A DNA stretch of 64,000 nt from Chromatiales bacterium. Its GTDB lineage: Bacteria > Pseudomonadota > Gammaproteobacteria > UBA6429. Location: positions 434,001-498,000 of the forward strand of contig JALTJN010000362.1 of NCBI GenBank assembly GCA_027076405.1, written 5' to 3'. A program made the position numbers and the translations under genes. This document shows positions 1 to 9,595 of the stretch, one piece after another (position 1 is the first letter of the stretch; each line of letters begins with the position of its first letter). The notes beneath the pieces are model-generated. The model saw only the letters and a program-made list of their open reading frames with translations. It was not told the DNA's origin and ran no database searches.

Positions 1-140
1 AAATGCGCCAAAGTAAACTGATATTATTAAATAATAAACCACTGGGGACACCGGGAAGTCAATTTTACTGTTTGTGGTTATAGATCTTCCCTGTGGTTAA
101 TGGAATTTACTTTTTCGCAATAATATAGAGAAAAATAGCA

Positions 141-758
141 ATGCCCGAAATGGTAACTAAAGAACATGCTTTATCTGGCAGAGAGCAAGCGATCGCGCTG
201 CCTGAAAAACATTTTGTTAATCAAAATTTATTAGCTCAACCTTATCCTGCAAACATGCAACAAGCGATGTTTGGTTTAGGTTGTTTTTGGGGAGCAGAAA
301 GAAAGTTTTGGCAAACAGAAGGCGTGTATATTACATTAGTCGGCTATGCCGCCGGTTATACTCCTAACCCGACTTATCACGAAGTTTGTTCAGGAATGAC
401 AGGGCATAATGAAGTAGTTTATGTTGTTTATGATCCGGCTAAAGTCAGTTATGAATCATTACTAAAAGTCTTCTGGGAATCGCATGATCCAACTCAAGGT
501 ATGCGGCAGGGAAATGATCGTGGTACTCAATATCGTTCAGGAATCTATACCTACTCTAAAGAACAACATGAAGCGGCATTAAAAACCAAAGCCCTGTACC
601 AAAGCCAATTATCTGCCGCAGGGCTTAATACTATTACAACAGAAATTCTGGAAGCGCCAGTTTTTTATCCGGCAGAAGAATATCATCAGCAATATTTAGC
701 GAAAGAGCCGAATGGATATTGCGGTTTGGGTGGATTAGATATTCCGCTAGCAGAGTAA
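141..758 (+). CDS. msrA: peptide-methionine (S)-S-oxide reductase MsrA
   Basis: The 205-residue protein reduces the S-epimer of methionine sulfoxide in free or protein-bound form, a cytosolic oxidative-damage repair step. The catalytic GCFWGAE motif is at residues 47-53 with the nucleophile Cys48. The conserved [14 protein letters not shown] block lies in the middle, and Cys194 in a GYCGLGG tail is the likely recycling cysteine. Length and the N-terminal extension of about 40 residues match the enterobacterial MsrA type. No strong ribosome binding site precedes the ATG, only an AGAGAAAA stretch. It converges on the next gene with 7 bases between the stops. Assignment is by clear family resemblance. 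Confidence 0.96.
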   Translation: MPEMVTKEHALSGREQAIALPEKHFVNQNLLAQPYPANMQQAMFGLGCFWGAERKFWQTEGVYITLVGYAAGYTPNPTYHEVCSGMTGHNEVVYVVYDPAKVSYESLLKVFWESHDPTQGMRQGNDRGTQYRSGIYTYSKEQHEAALKTKALYQSQLSAAGLNTITTEILEAPVFYPAEEYHQQYLAKEPNGYCGLGGLDIPLAE

Positions 759-765
759 GTTAAAC

Positions 766-1176
766 TTAATCATTTAGTGTAATAATCAACTTGCGTACAT
801 GTCCGCGGCTGCGATGCTCCCATAAATAAACTCCTTGCCATGTCCCTAATGCACACCGTCCATTAAAGACCGGAAGTGTCAGGCTGTTTTGCGTCAAAAT
901 AGTGCGAATATGAGCAGGCATGTCATCCGGCCCTTCCATGTCATGCAGGTAAACAGGATCACCATCGGGTGCGAGGCGCGCCATAAAATTTTCCAAATCA
1001 ATTCTTACCGTACTATCTGCATTTTCGCAAAGGATAAGAGAAGCGCTCGTGTGTTGTAAAAATAAATGGCACAGTCCGGTGTTTATCCCGCTTTGTTTTA
1101 TCGCAGATTGAATCTCTTCCGAAATATCATAAGTGCCGCGACCATTTGTTTCTATATTTAACATTTGTTGTTTCAT
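766..1176 (-). CDS. YjbQ family protein (secondary thiamine-phosphate synthase-like, UPF0047)
   Basis: A 136-residue protein of the YjbQ/UPF0047 family, small beta-rich cytosolic proteins. Some members show weak thiamine-phosphate synthase activity when overproduced, but the physiological role is unsettled. Family signatures are the HLFLQHTSASLILCENAD segment in the first half, DDMPAHIRTILT in the middle, and the C-terminal GTWQGVYLWEHR block with conserved His and Arg residues. A longer reading from 1212 is possible. The internal ATG at 1176 is preferred because it gives the usual family N-terminus starting MKQQMLNI. Convergent with msrA. Confidence 0.88.
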   Translation of the reverse strand: MKQQMLNIETNGRGTYDISEEIQSAIKQSGINTGLCHLFLQHTSASLILCENADSTVRIDLENFMARLAPDGDPVYLHDMEGPDDMPAHIRTILTQNSLTLPVFNGRCALGTWQGVYLWEHRSRGHVRKLIITLND

Positions 1177-1420
1177 AGACTGCATTTTACAGTAAAAAAC
1201 CGGCAGTAACATTTGTTAACAAATAAAATGTCGTTTACAGATTAAATTATTTTATTCTTTTTCTATTTATGTGCTCAAGCTAACATTTATTCATATAAAA
1301 CAAGCTACATTAAGTTAAGTAGTCAAATAGAGAGTAAATAACCTGTAACAATATTTTGCAAACGTGAGTTATGAATACAGATACACTCATAACGGTATAA
1401 TGGAATAAAACTTATAAAAA

Positions 1421-2752
1421 ATGAAAAGCCAGCTGCTCAAAACAATTTTTCAGAAAAATAATATTGAGTTTCGTAGTCTTGATATTGCTGCTTTAGAAAA
1501 AAAACCGGTTTTAGAATTATTCAAGCAATCACAAATTAATTGCTCTGTATTGTCATGTGATAATGATTATTTTATTGCACTAAATCCGGCGACACATGAG
1601 TTTGATCTCGCTAGACTTAATAAGGCAACAGGAAAAAAATTATTAAAGATAAAGACAGAAGAAGAAAATAATTTAAACACCAATTTACTGGTTAATCAAA
1701 CAAATTCAACCAGTGATATTCATGTCTTTATTGATGAGGCATTAGAATATCATGATGAATTGTATTTGGTTGATCAATCAGACAAGCATATTTATGCTAT
1801 TGATATAAAACAATTACATAAACTTTCCAGTGATAAACTTATTGGAATCTCTTTCTCGGAAAAAATAAATAATAATATGGATATCAAAGAAAAATTAAGT
1901 TTTAAAGAACGTGTTAAAGCACTACATTCTCTGCCCCCGATGCCTGAAACGGCGACTCATATTTTAAATTTACGAGCGATACCGGATGTTAAAGTAGAAC
2001 AGATTGTCGAAGTGATTGAAAAAGATCCGGTACTGGTTGCGCAGATCGTCAGTTATGCTAATTCTGCTTTTTTTGGTCAGGCCGGTTCTGTAAAGTCATT
2101 AAAAGATGCCATATTCCGGGTTTTAGGGGTTGATGCAGTCATGAACATGGCGCTGGCTTTATCGGTCGGCTCTACCTTTAAAATTCCTCAGATGGGCCCT
2201 GTCGGTGCAAAATCAATTTGGAAGTCATCAATTTATGCTGCCTCTTTAATGCAACGTTTAAGCATGCTAATGCCATGGGGGGAACGTCCTAATCCGGGCA
2301 CCGCATATCTGGTTGGTTTATTACATGATATTGGCCTGCTTGTTCTCGGTCATCTCTTTACCGATGAATATATTGAACTCAACAACTATTTAGAGAGCAA
2401 TAGTGATGTAAATATTTTTACCGCAGAACAGCAGCTTTTGGGCATTAGCCATATTGAAGTGGGTAAAATGGTGATGCGTATGTGGAATATGCCTGAAGAA
2501 CTTATCACTGTTGCAACATATTTCAACGACAAAAGTTATGCCGATGAGTATGATAAATATATTCATTTATTAATCGTGGTAAAAACGTTACTTGTGCCTC
2601 ATGGATTAGCATTTGGTGATAGTTTGGAAGAGCTGCCACAAGATTTACTTGAAAAACTTAGTCTGGATGAAGAGGAGGTTATTATTGCCGCAGATGAGGT
2701 GATTTCAGAAGGTGATATTATTAAAAATTTAGTTAAACAAATGTGCGCATAA
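1421..2752 (+). CDS. HDOD domain protein with N-terminal YbaK-like domain
   Basis: 443 residues in two parts. Residues 1 to about 140 resemble a degenerate YbaK/EbsC-type aminoacyl-tRNA editing fold (for example FDLARLNKATGKKL, then a FIDEALEYHDELYLVD stretch). Residues 160 to about 360 are an HDOD domain, beginning LHSLPPMPETA and containing DPVLVAQIVSYANSAFFG and the LLHDIGLLVLGHLF segment with an HD pair. HDOD proteins are non-enzymatic or cryptic relatives of HD phosphohydrolases, often tied to c-di-GMP or chemotaxis signalling. This domain pair recurs in gammaproteobacteria. The tail is acidic. The start is a plain ATG without a strong Shine-Dalgarno. Specific function unknown. Confidence 0.85.
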   Translation: MKSQLLKTIFQKNNIEFRSLDIAALEKKPVLELFKQSQINCSVLSCDNDYFIALNPATHEFDLARLNKATGKKLLKIKTEEENNLNTNLLVNQTNSTSDIHVFIDEALEYHDELYLVDQSDKHIYAIDIKQLHKLSSDKLIGISFSEKINNNMDIKEKLSFKERVKALHSLPPMPETATHILNLRAIPDVKVEQIVEVIEKDPVLVAQIVSYANSAFFGQAGSVKSLKDAIFRVLGVDAVMNMALALSVGSTFKIPQMGPVGAKSIWKSSIYAASLMQRLSMLMPWGERPNPGTAYLVGLLHDIGLLVLGHLFTDEYIELNNYLESNSDVNIFTAEQQLLGISHIEVGKMVMRMWNMPEELITVATYFNDKSYADEYDKYIHLLIVVKTLLVPHGLAFGDSLEELPQDLLEKLSLDEEEVIIAADEVISEGDIIKNLVKQMCA

Positions 2753-2790
2753 CCTTTTATTCCGTTAAATATTTGCCTATAGTTTAAGTT

Positions 2791-3216
2791 ATGTCGCATG
2801 ATCAAGTTGAAAATTTAATCGTACACGGCTCGGAATCATTTTCACAAAATACAGAGCAACGATTCCCAAAAGCTGAAGCGTCTTCCTCAGTGCAACCTTC
2901 AATGGTTCAGTCTTCAGAACCTTTATGGAAGAGAGCACCAACCCGCAGTCTTTCTGGAAAGCCTTATGCCGACTTTATGATGCTGATTCCCGGTTTGCGG
3001 GATTTTGATACTTCTCGAATAAAAGAAATTGTAAGTAAAATGGAATCTGTTTTAAAGCATTATGAGAAAGACATTATTCTTGCAGATTTAAATCTTAAAA
3101 TAAATGTTTTATGGGTCACTCTAGAACCGCATTTGGGCTTAACTACCGAGATTGCAGCATTAATTCATCATGTTATTCCAGAAGCCAAACTGGTTTCACA
3201 GCATACAGCGTCATAA
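2791..3216 (+). CDS. conserved hypothetical protein, 141 aa
   Basis: The product is not recognised. The first 60 residues are low in predicted structure and rich in Ser, Gln and Glu. The remaining 80 residues look like a compact alpha/beta domain (DFMMLIPGLRDF ... VLWVTLEPHLGLTTEIAALIHHVIPEAKLV), with no membrane segment or cysteine. It follows the HDOD gene by 38 bases on the same strand and probably shares its transcript. The upstream TATAGTTTAAGTT gives no good ribosome binding site. It ends one base before the stop of the convergent patatin gene. Confidence 0.6.
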   Translation: MSHDQVENLIVHGSESFSQNTEQRFPKAEASSSVQPSMVQSSEPLWKRAPTRSLSGKPYADFMMLIPGLRDFDTSRIKEIVSKMESVLKHYEKDIILADLNLKINVLWVTLEPHLGLTTEIAALIHHVIPEAKLVSQHTAS

Positions 3217-3217
3217 A

Positions 3218-4372
3218 TTAATCTCTTAAAAAATATTGTATATTTTCCTTTTCTTTTAAGGTGTCCTCATAGCCGAGTTTAATGAGCGCGTTACAATAAC
3301 CTTTCTCAAATAAAAGATAACTCATAAAACTGCTATCTGTTTTAGAATATGCACCAATACTTCTTAACAGCATTTTGATTGAGCCGGGCAGTTCATGTGC
3401 ATGTTCGGCTGCCATTTTGCCTATATCATCACTGGGAGATATAACCTGAACTTCAACCTGACGAAGTGCAATGCCATGTTTTTCCCGTTTTGAGTCACCA
3501 ATCAAATTAATGGTTTTATTGATTCGTTGTAAGCGTTCAATATCTGCATCAAGACTGTCTAGAAAAACACTATTTAATGTGTGCCCGGCTATTTCACCTA
3601 AAGTGGGGGGCTTTTGGCTAGAGACACGCTCCAGTTTAGGCTCTGTTTGATGGTTACCAATAACGAGTACACGATCTGCTCCCAAATGTAAGGCTGGGCT
3701 AATCGGCGCTGTTTGGCGTATGGAGCCATCACTAAAATATTCCCTATTGAGTTTCACCGGTGAAAATAAAAAGGGAATAGCAGATGAAGCCATTAAATGA
3801 TCAATGGTAATACGTGCTGAAATACCAAGACGTTGCGCACGTCTCCAGTTTTTAATTGAAGAGTGGCCATGATAAAAAGCAACAGATTGATGGCTGGAAT
3901 AGCCTGTGGCATTGATGCTTAGAGCATGCAGTATATTTTTGTCGATGGCATTTTGAAACATGCTGCTATCAATATATTTTTCCAGTAATTTTCTTAATGG
4001 CGTTCTGTCGAGTAAATAGATTGGACTGTGTTTACCTAGTCCGCCAAGCATCATGGAAAGTAACCAGTGAGCACCGGTTTTAATAATCCCCAGTGTATCG
4101 GTTCTAAAAATCTGGTCAGAGGTAAAATTGGACCAGACAAAATGCATTCTGCGTACGGAATTTCTAAAATGATTGCTTTTAGCCGCAAGAGAAGCGGCAT
4201 TGATGGCACCGGCAGAAGTACCACAGATTATGGTAAATGGGCTGGGGGCGCCTGCAGGCAAAAGTTCGGCAATCGCTTTTAATACACCTATTTGATAGGC
4301 TGCACGAGCTCCACCACCGGTCATAACAATGGCCAGTTTTGGCTTCTTTTTATCTTTACTCAAAAAGTACAT
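3218..4372 (-). CDS. patatin-like phospholipase family protein
   Basis: 384-residue patatin-family serine hydrolase. The Ser-Asp dyad is visible: oxyanion-hole glycines in TGGGARAAYQIGVL (about residues 18-31), nucleophile in GTSAGAIN (about 51-58) and the catalytic Asp in DGSIRQTAP. There is no signal peptide, so it is probably cytoplasmic or membrane-peripheral like RssA/YchK-type patatins. The C-terminal 150 residues are the longer extension seen in bacterial patatins of about 380 residues. The substrate is unknown; acyl-ester hydrolysis of phospholipids is the family expectation. An AAGG lies just ahead of the ATG. Confidence 0.88.
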   Translation of the reverse strand: MYFLSKDKKKPKLAIVMTGGGARAAYQIGVLKAIAELLPAGAPSPFTIICGTSAGAINAASLAAKSNHFRNSVRRMHFVWSNFTSDQIFRTDTLGIIKTGAHWLLSMMLGGLGKHSPIYLLDRTPLRKLLEKYIDSSMFQNAIDKNILHALSINATGYSSHQSVAFYHGHSSIKNWRRAQRLGISARITIDHLMASSAIPFLFSPVKLNREYFSDGSIRQTAPISPALHLGADRVLVIGNHQTEPKLERVSSQKPPTLGEIAGHTLNSVFLDSLDADIERLQRINKTINLIGDSKREKHGIALRQVEVQVISPSDDIGKMAAEHAHELPGSIKMLLRSIGAYSKTDSSFMSYLLFEKGYCNALIKLGYEDTLKEKENIQYFLRD

Positions 4373-4478
4373 CCTTATATTTGGTAAATATTCATTGTTA
4401 CTTTGTTTTTCAGTATAGTGTACTGTCTATGATAGTTTAAGTATAAATCAGATATTAATTTAATAAGGGGCTTTTCTC

Positions 4479-4940
4479 TTGTCAAATACAGATAAAGTAA
4501 AAAGTGACAAACCGGTTTATTCGGGTAACTCCATTATGGTGCGTCCGGATGGACCATTAATATGTAAAAGCGATACTGATATTTTACTACTGGATGCAGA
4601 CGGCGAGGTGATTTTAGAAGAGAAGGAATTTGCTTTATGTCGATGCGGTTTATCGGCCAATAAACCTTTCTGTGATGGTACTCATAAAAAAGAGGCCGTT
4701 CAGTCAACGCAAAGCTTTAATGATGAGCGCACGGAAGATATTACGGGACTGGAGGACAAATTCAGTATTACCGTTAAAACTGATGCGATGTACAGTGTTA
4801 AAGGTGCCATGACTATCTTTAGTCGTGACGGATTATCTAAAACGACCCGAACTAAGGCGGCATTGTGTCGCTGTGGCCAGTCTTTAAACAAACCATTTTG
4901 TGATATGAGTCACAAGAAATGTGGTTTTACTGCCAAGTAA
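4479..4940 (+). CDS. double CDGSH iron-sulfur domain protein
   Basis: 153 residues with two CDGSH-type [2Fe-2S] motifs. The first is CRCGLSANKPFCDGTH, a perfect CxCx2Sx3PxCDGxH. The second is CRCGQSLNKPFCDMSH, with Gly replaced by Met. Each coordinates a cluster by three Cys and one His, so the protein is a redox or cluster-transfer protein. The start is TTG at 4479, preceded at 8 bases by AAGGGG; no ATG in the right frame lies near. The stop is 3 bases before zapE, suggesting co-transcription. Confidence 0.88.
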   Translation: MSNTDKVKSDKPVYSGNSIMVRPDGPLICKSDTDILLLDADGEVILEEKEFALCRCGLSANKPFCDGTHKKEAVQSTQSFNDERTEDITGLEDKFSITVKTDAMYSVKGAMTIFSRDGLSKTTRTKAALCRCGQSLNKPFCDMSHKKCGFTAK

Positions 4941-4943
4941 ATA

Positions 4944-6068
4944 ATGATGACACCATTACAACGCTATCAGTTAGATATTCAAACAAGAAAAATAAAAACA
5001 GATGAGCAACAGTGGCAGGCTGTTCAGCTTACCCAGCGTTTGTACTCGGAATTAAATATAACTGAACATGAGCAGGATAATTTTATTTTTTCCTTATTTA
5101 GGAAAAAAACTTTTGTTCGCGGAATCTATCTTTGGGGAGGCACAGGCAGGGGGAAAACATATTTAGTCGATAGTTTTTATGAATGCATCCCCGGCAATAA
5201 AAAACACCGTGTTCACTTTCATCGATTTATGCTTGATGTTCATCAACAGTTAGCAGATTTACCCAAGTCACCAAACCCGCTTAAAATTATTGTAAGCCAG
5301 TTAGCAAAAAAAATAAAAGTTTTATGTTTAGACGAGTTTCATGTCCATGATATTGCCGATGCCATGCTGTTGTCCGGTTTGCTAGATGCTATGTTTGAAG
5401 AAGGGATTATACTGGTCGCCACTTCAAATATTGCGATACATGACTTATATAGAAATGGTTTGCAGAGAGAACGTTTTTTACATGCAATAGACTTGTTGGC
5501 CAAATACACCGAGGAATTTAATTTAGGTGATGGTACAGATTATCGTTTTGATATATTAGATGAGAGTGAGCATTTATATATAATAGATAAAAATAAAACA
5601 AAGGGAGAAGATTTTCTCAGTTATAAATTTACAGAGCTGGCACCATGTCAACCAAAAACAAATCGAAGCATTGTTATCAATCATCGTGAAATAACATATA
5701 TTTCCTGTGCCGATGATGTTATCTGGTTTGACTTTAGCAAGCTATGTCAAACAAACCGTTCTGCTCTTGACTACATTGAAATTGCAGAACATTTTCACAC
5801 CGTGTTATTAAGTAATATTCCTGTTATGAATGAACAGGATGATGCCGCAGTAAAGCGTTTCGTTCATTTGATTGATGCTATCTATGATCATAATGTAAAA
5901 TTTTTAGCCACGGCGACAGCTGAACCGGAAAAACTTTATCGTGGTAAGCGAATGAAGTTTGCTTTCGACAGAACGATTAGTCGATTAACGGAAATGGGGA
6001 CAGAGCAATATCTCAGGTTATCGCATAACCCGACCGGCACAGTAAGAACAGCATCTTCTACAGATTAA
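4944..6068 (+). CDS. zapE: cell division protein ZapE (AFG1-like ATPase)
   Basis: 374-residue AAA-type P-loop ATPase of the AFG1/LACE1 family (ZapE in E. coli, which associates with the Z ring). The Walker A region is YLWGGTGRGKTYLVDSF (around residue 60-75) and Walker B is CLDEFHVHDIADAML. The hallmark NIAIHDLYRNGLQRERFLHAI and the later CADDVIWFDF segment are also present. Length matches the family. An alternative start at the adjacent second ATG (4947) is equally possible. Same strand and 3 bases from the CDGSH gene. Confidence 0.93.
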   Translation: MMTPLQRYQLDIQTRKIKTDEQQWQAVQLTQRLYSELNITEHEQDNFIFSLFRKKTFVRGIYLWGGTGRGKTYLVDSFYECIPGNKKHRVHFHRFMLDVHQQLADLPKSPNPLKIIVSQLAKKIKVLCLDEFHVHDIADAMLLSGLLDAMFEEGIILVATSNIAIHDLYRNGLQRERFLHAIDLLAKYTEEFNLGDGTDYRFDILDESEHLYIIDKNKTKGEDFLSYKFTELAPCQPKTNRSIVINHREITYISCADDVIWFDFSKLCQTNRSALDYIEIAEHFHTVLLSNIPVMNEQDDAAVKRFVHLIDAIYDHNVKFLATATAEPEKLYRGKRMKFAFDRTISRLTEMGTEQYLRLSHNPTGTVRTASSTD

Positions 6069-6099
6069 TTTTCTACATCCTCTTTTATTCTTAATTTAT

Positions 6100-6804
6100 A
6101 TGAATCAATTTAAATTCAACTCCATTGGCATTATTCATTCCTGTTATAAGGAAAAGTTTGGAATCCCGCGTCAACCTGCACTTGTTGATTGTCCTGCCAG
6201 TATAGAAATAAATGAGGCGTATTCAGTTGAGGATGCTTTTCGTGAACTTGAAACTTTTTCTCATATCTGGGTTGTTTTTGTTTTTCATGCTATTGAAAAT
6301 AAAAACTGGAAAGCAACGGTTAGACCACCCCGATTAGGCGGCAACCAGCGCCTGGGGGTCTTTGCCAGTCGTTCCATGTTTCGTCCTAACCCTGTCGGTT
6401 TATCTGTTGTGGAATTAAAAAGCATTGAGAAAAAAGCGAATAAAATGATATTAAATATAAGCGGAGGAGATTTTCTGGATAAAACACCTGTGCTGGATAT
6501 TAAACCGTACATTCCCTATGCTGACTCGATTACTTCTGCAACGGGGGGCTATGCCGCACAAGTGCCGGAGAAAAAATTAACGGTTATTTTTATGGCTGAT
6601 GCGGAAAAAGTTATTTCTGAAAATGAAATAAAGTATCCTCAGTTAAAAGAAATTATTATTGCTATGTTGCAACTTGATCCCCGTCCGGCTTACAAGAAAA
6701 AAAATGAAGACAGAAATGATTTTGCCATTAAACTTTATGACTTTGATGTGAAATGGAGTGTGGAAAATAATCAGGTGATTGTTACACAGCTGGATTTACT
6801 GTAA
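6100..6804 (+). CDS. trmO: tRNA (adenine(37)-N6)-methyltransferase TrmO
   Basis: 234-residue member of the TsaA/YaeB (UPF0066) family. It uses SAM to methylate N6 of the threonylcarbamoyl-adenosine at position 37 in tRNA-Thr. The family N-terminus IGIIHSCYKEKFGIPRQPALV is present. So is the beta-barrel core with FSHIWVVFVFHA, RPPRLGGNQRLGVFASRS and RPNPVGLSVVEL, and the LDIKPYIPYAD motif. The C-terminal part with LDPRPAYKK is the enterobacterial-type extension. It lies 31 bases after zapE on the same strand. Confidence 0.94.
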   Translation: MNQFKFNSIGIIHSCYKEKFGIPRQPALVDCPASIEINEAYSVEDAFRELETFSHIWVVFVFHAIENKNWKATVRPPRLGGNQRLGVFASRSMFRPNPVGLSVVELKSIEKKANKMILNISGGDFLDKTPVLDIKPYIPYADSITSATGGYAAQVPEKKLTVIFMADAEKVISENEIKYPQLKEIIIAMLQLDPRPAYKKKNEDRNDFAIKLYDFDVKWSVENNQVIVTQLDLL

Positions 6805-6927
6805 CCGTAGGCAAGGCATCAGGCAGTTAACTTGTTTAGCCTGGTTTTATCTGTCATTCAGACCGATAAAAGGAAAATGAGATTAGCGGTTTAGCATTCT
6901 AGACCTTATAATCAATATATCGAATAA

Positions 6928-8532
6928 ATGGGAAAGAGCAGTTTGTATCAATTAGCAGAACAATATCTTAAAGCATTTTCAGATATTGAAGATAAATCAA
7001 TATTCTCGCAAAGCCTGATCGGTCTTGAAAAAGAAACCCTGCGAGTTAATCACGAAGGTGGTCTGGCTCAAACAGAACACCCGCCAGCGCTGGGCTCAGC
7101 TTTAACTCATCCTTATATCACAACGGATTACTCCGAAGCTTTGCTGGAAATTGTTACGCCTCCTTCTCATGATATTCCTTCGGTTTTACATTTTTTAAGT
7201 GATACGCAAAACTTTATTTATAACAAGCTGGACGATGAAATACTTTGGGCAACCAGTATGCCTTGTGTTGTTGCGGGAGAAACCAGTATCCCTATTGCCA
7301 AATATGGCTCTTCCAATTCAGGTTTAATGAAAACAGTATACCGCCGTGGTTTAGGCCATCGTTATGGCCGGGTGATGCAAGTCATTGCCGGAGTACATTT
7401 TAATTTTTCATTTGCTGAAAAATTCTGGCCGGTATTTTTTGAAATCAGCAAGCAAAATAATCAGGCTGCGCAGCAGGATTTGATTTCAGAAAATTATTTT
7501 TCTCTGTTGCGTAATTTACAACGTTTTGGCTGGTTAATACCTTATTTGTTTGGTGCCTCCCCCGCTGTTTGTAAATCTTTTTTACATGGTAAGGAAACAA
7601 CATTAATTCCGTTTAATAAAACAACATTTTATGAACCTTTTGCAACCTCATTAAGAATGGGGGACATTGGTTATCAAAATAATAAAGAAAGTGAAGTAGG
7701 GGTTGTTGCTGATTACAATTCTTTAACAAAATATATTAGCAGTCTGCAAAAAGCGGTTGAAACGCCATGTCCAGAATATGAAAAATTTGGTCTCGAAGTC
7801 AATGGTCAGTATCAGCAGCTGAGTACGAATATATTACAAATTGAAAATGAATATTATAGTACGGTCAGGCCAAAGCAAATAACAAGTAAATTTGAAATGC
7901 CGATGGAGGCATTAAGAGCTCGCGGTGTTCAGTATGTTGAGCTGCGATCTCTTGATGTAAATGCATCACACCCATTAGGTATTAATGAAGAGCAATTATA
8001 TTTTCTGGAAACCTTTATGTTATTTTGTCTCTCGCACGAAAGTCCCCCGATTGATGCGAATGAACAAAAAGAAATTGATAGAAATGAAATGTTAACCGCT
8101 CATCAGGGGCGAGATCCTGAATTACGTTTAACTCGTAATAATAAAAATATCTCAATTAAAGAATGGGGCGGGGAGCTGCTCAATGAAATGCAGGGCTATG
8201 CTGCTCTTCTTGATGAGGTGAATCACTCCAGCGGACATACGGATAGCCTGAAGAAGCAAAAACAGGCGATTGATGATCCGGAGTGTACTCCCTCGGCAAA
8301 AATGCTGAGAGAAATGAAGGACAATAATGAAGGCTTTTATCAGTACGCAATGCGTATGTCACAAAAGCACCATGAAAGTTTTATTAAAGAAAAACTTGCC
8401 GTCGAGCAAATACAGTTTTTCGAGAACCTTTCGCACACTTCAATAGAGCAGCAAAAACAGATGGAAAAGGACAATTCATTGCCTTTTGCAGCCTTTCTAC
8501 AGCAGTATTTTGCAAAAACACTCCAGGGATAA
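6928..8532 (+). CDS. gshA: glutamate-cysteine ligase GshA
   Basis: 534-residue proteobacterial type 1 glutamate-cysteine ligase, the first and rate-limiting step of glutathione synthesis. Recognisable blocks are GLEKETLRVNHEGGLAQTEHP at the N-terminus, ITTDYSEALLEIVTPP, DDEILWATSMPC, KYGSSNSGLMKTVYRRGL with the nucleotide/metal site, and RGVQYVELRSLDVN. Length is close to the 518 residues of the E. coli enzyme. The ATG lacks a clear Shine-Dalgarno. Fits a cell that also encodes gloA, a glutathione-dependent enzyme, elsewhere in the window. Confidence 0.96.
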   Translation: MGKSSLYQLAEQYLKAFSDIEDKSIFSQSLIGLEKETLRVNHEGGLAQTEHPPALGSALTHPYITTDYSEALLEIVTPPSHDIPSVLHFLSDTQNFIYNKLDDEILWATSMPCVVAGETSIPIAKYGSSNSGLMKTVYRRGLGHRYGRVMQVIAGVHFNFSFAEKFWPVFFEISKQNNQAAQQDLISENYFSLLRNLQRFGWLIPYLFGASPAVCKSFLHGKETTLIPFNKTTFYEPFATSLRMGDIGYQNNKESEVGVVADYNSLTKYISSLQKAVETPCPEYEKFGLEVNGQYQQLSTNILQIENEYYSTVRPKQITSKFEMPMEALRARGVQYVELRSLDVNASHPLGINEEQLYFLETFMLFCLSHESPPIDANEQKEIDRNEMLTAHQGRDPELRLTRNNKNISIKEWGGELLNEMQGYAALLDEVNHSSGHTDSLKKQKQAIDDPECTPSAKMLREMKDNNEGFYQYAMRMSQKHHESFIKEKLAVEQIQFFENLSHTSIEQQKQMEKDNSLPFAAFLQQYFAKTLQG

Positions 8533-8608
8533 TTAGTTTGAACTCCTTTTCACCGCTCTTGTCATAGAGCTAACGGAAAAAACTGACTTAAATATAGCAG
8601 GGTATATT

Positions 8609-9166
8609 ATGACTAACATACGGTTTTTAAACACTTTATTCTCAAAAAAACTCGCTCTGGTGAGTTTTCTGGTATTAACTTTAGTCTTGCAGTTTTTGCT
8701 GGTACAGCCCGTATCAGCAGAAATAAAAGGCTTTGAAGACTTTAATGGTAAGCCACAAATATTTGATAGTTATCTTGGCAAAGGAAAATGGTTAGTCGTT
8801 ATGTTATGGCGTTCGGATTGTCATATTTGTAACCGTGAAGCCCATGAGTATGTCGATTTTCATATGATTCATTCTGATACAGATGCTACCGTTCTGGGTA
8901 TTTCAAATGACGGTGAAAGCCGTATCAAGGAAGCAAAAGCATTTATTAAACGACATAATATTGATTTTCCTAACCTGATTGCAGAGCCTGAATTTGTTTC
9001 GAATTTCTTTTTGAAATTAAGTGGACAATATTTTTCAGGTACACCGAGCTTCCTTATTTTTTCACCGCAGGGTGAACTAAAAGCGGCTCAGGTGGGGGCA
9101 GTGCCAACGCCGCTAATAGAAGAATTTATTCAAAAGAACTCGATTAAAAAAGTGGTAGGGGAATAG
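8609..9166 (+). CDS. secreted/periplasmic thioredoxin-fold (TlpA-like) protein
   Basis: 185 residues. The first 38 form a signal peptide with a long hydrophobic core (LVSFLVLTLVLQFLLV) and a plausible cleavage after PVSA. The mature part is a redoxin/TlpA fold with the CxxC motif as CHIC in WRSDCHICNREAH and a cis-Pro region GTPSFLIFSP near the C-terminus. It is expected to work as a periplasmic thiol-disulfide oxidoreductase. The partner is unknown. It follows gshA by 76 bases on the same strand. Confidence 0.82.
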   Translation: MTNIRFLNTLFSKKLALVSFLVLTLVLQFLLVQPVSAEIKGFEDFNGKPQIFDSYLGKGKWLVVMLWRSDCHICNREAHEYVDFHMIHSDTDATVLGISNDGESRIKEAKAFIKRHNIDFPNLIAEPEFVSNFFLKLSGQYFSGTPSFLIFSPQGELKAAQVGAVPTPLIEEFIQKNSIKKVVGE

Positions 9167-9217
9167 CTTAAAAGGTAGAATCCGGCTTTTAGGTTATAGA
9201 TGTTGCTGGAGAATAGT

Positions 9218-9595
9218 ATGTCGGAGAGTATGGTTGTTTTGCTTAATGGTGAAGCTTTAATTGAATATAATCGGACTAAACCGCTTGTTGAAAAGCAACG
9301 ACAATATCTGGATCGAATGGATTCTCAAATGGATGAGGGAATAACTTTGGGCAATGAAGCCATTACGAATCCCGATAAACAGCAACGTGCTCAATTTGTT
9401 GCTTTCACTTTAGTGACAGCACTACAGAATGATAATGAAGCTGTGATTGCTGCAATGAGTTCATATCTTGCTCAACGTTATCCTGACTTAAAACAGGTTA
9501 AAGCCGACACAGATCAAAATAGTAAAAAAGTCATGTTTGATTTAATTTTTGATCAGGAACATAAAAATCAGGTAAAAGTTTCATTTAACGCCTGA
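9218..9595 (+). CDS. conserved hypothetical protein, 125 aa
   Basis: The product is not recognised. It is an acidic, mostly helical soluble protein of 125 residues with no Cys and no membrane segment. The start at 9218 (MSESMVVLLNGEALIEYNR) is chosen because GGAG lies 7 bases upstream; a start at 9200 has no such site. It may be co-transcribed with the redoxin gene upstream. Its 3' end overlaps the convergent HDOD gene by 15 bases. Confidence 0.6.
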   Translation: MSESMVVLLNGEALIEYNRTKPLVEKQRQYLDRMDSQMDEGITLGNEAITNPDKQQRAQFVAFTLVTALQNDNEAVIAAMSSYLAQRYPDLKQVKADTDQNSKKVMFDLIFDQEHKNQVKVSFNA

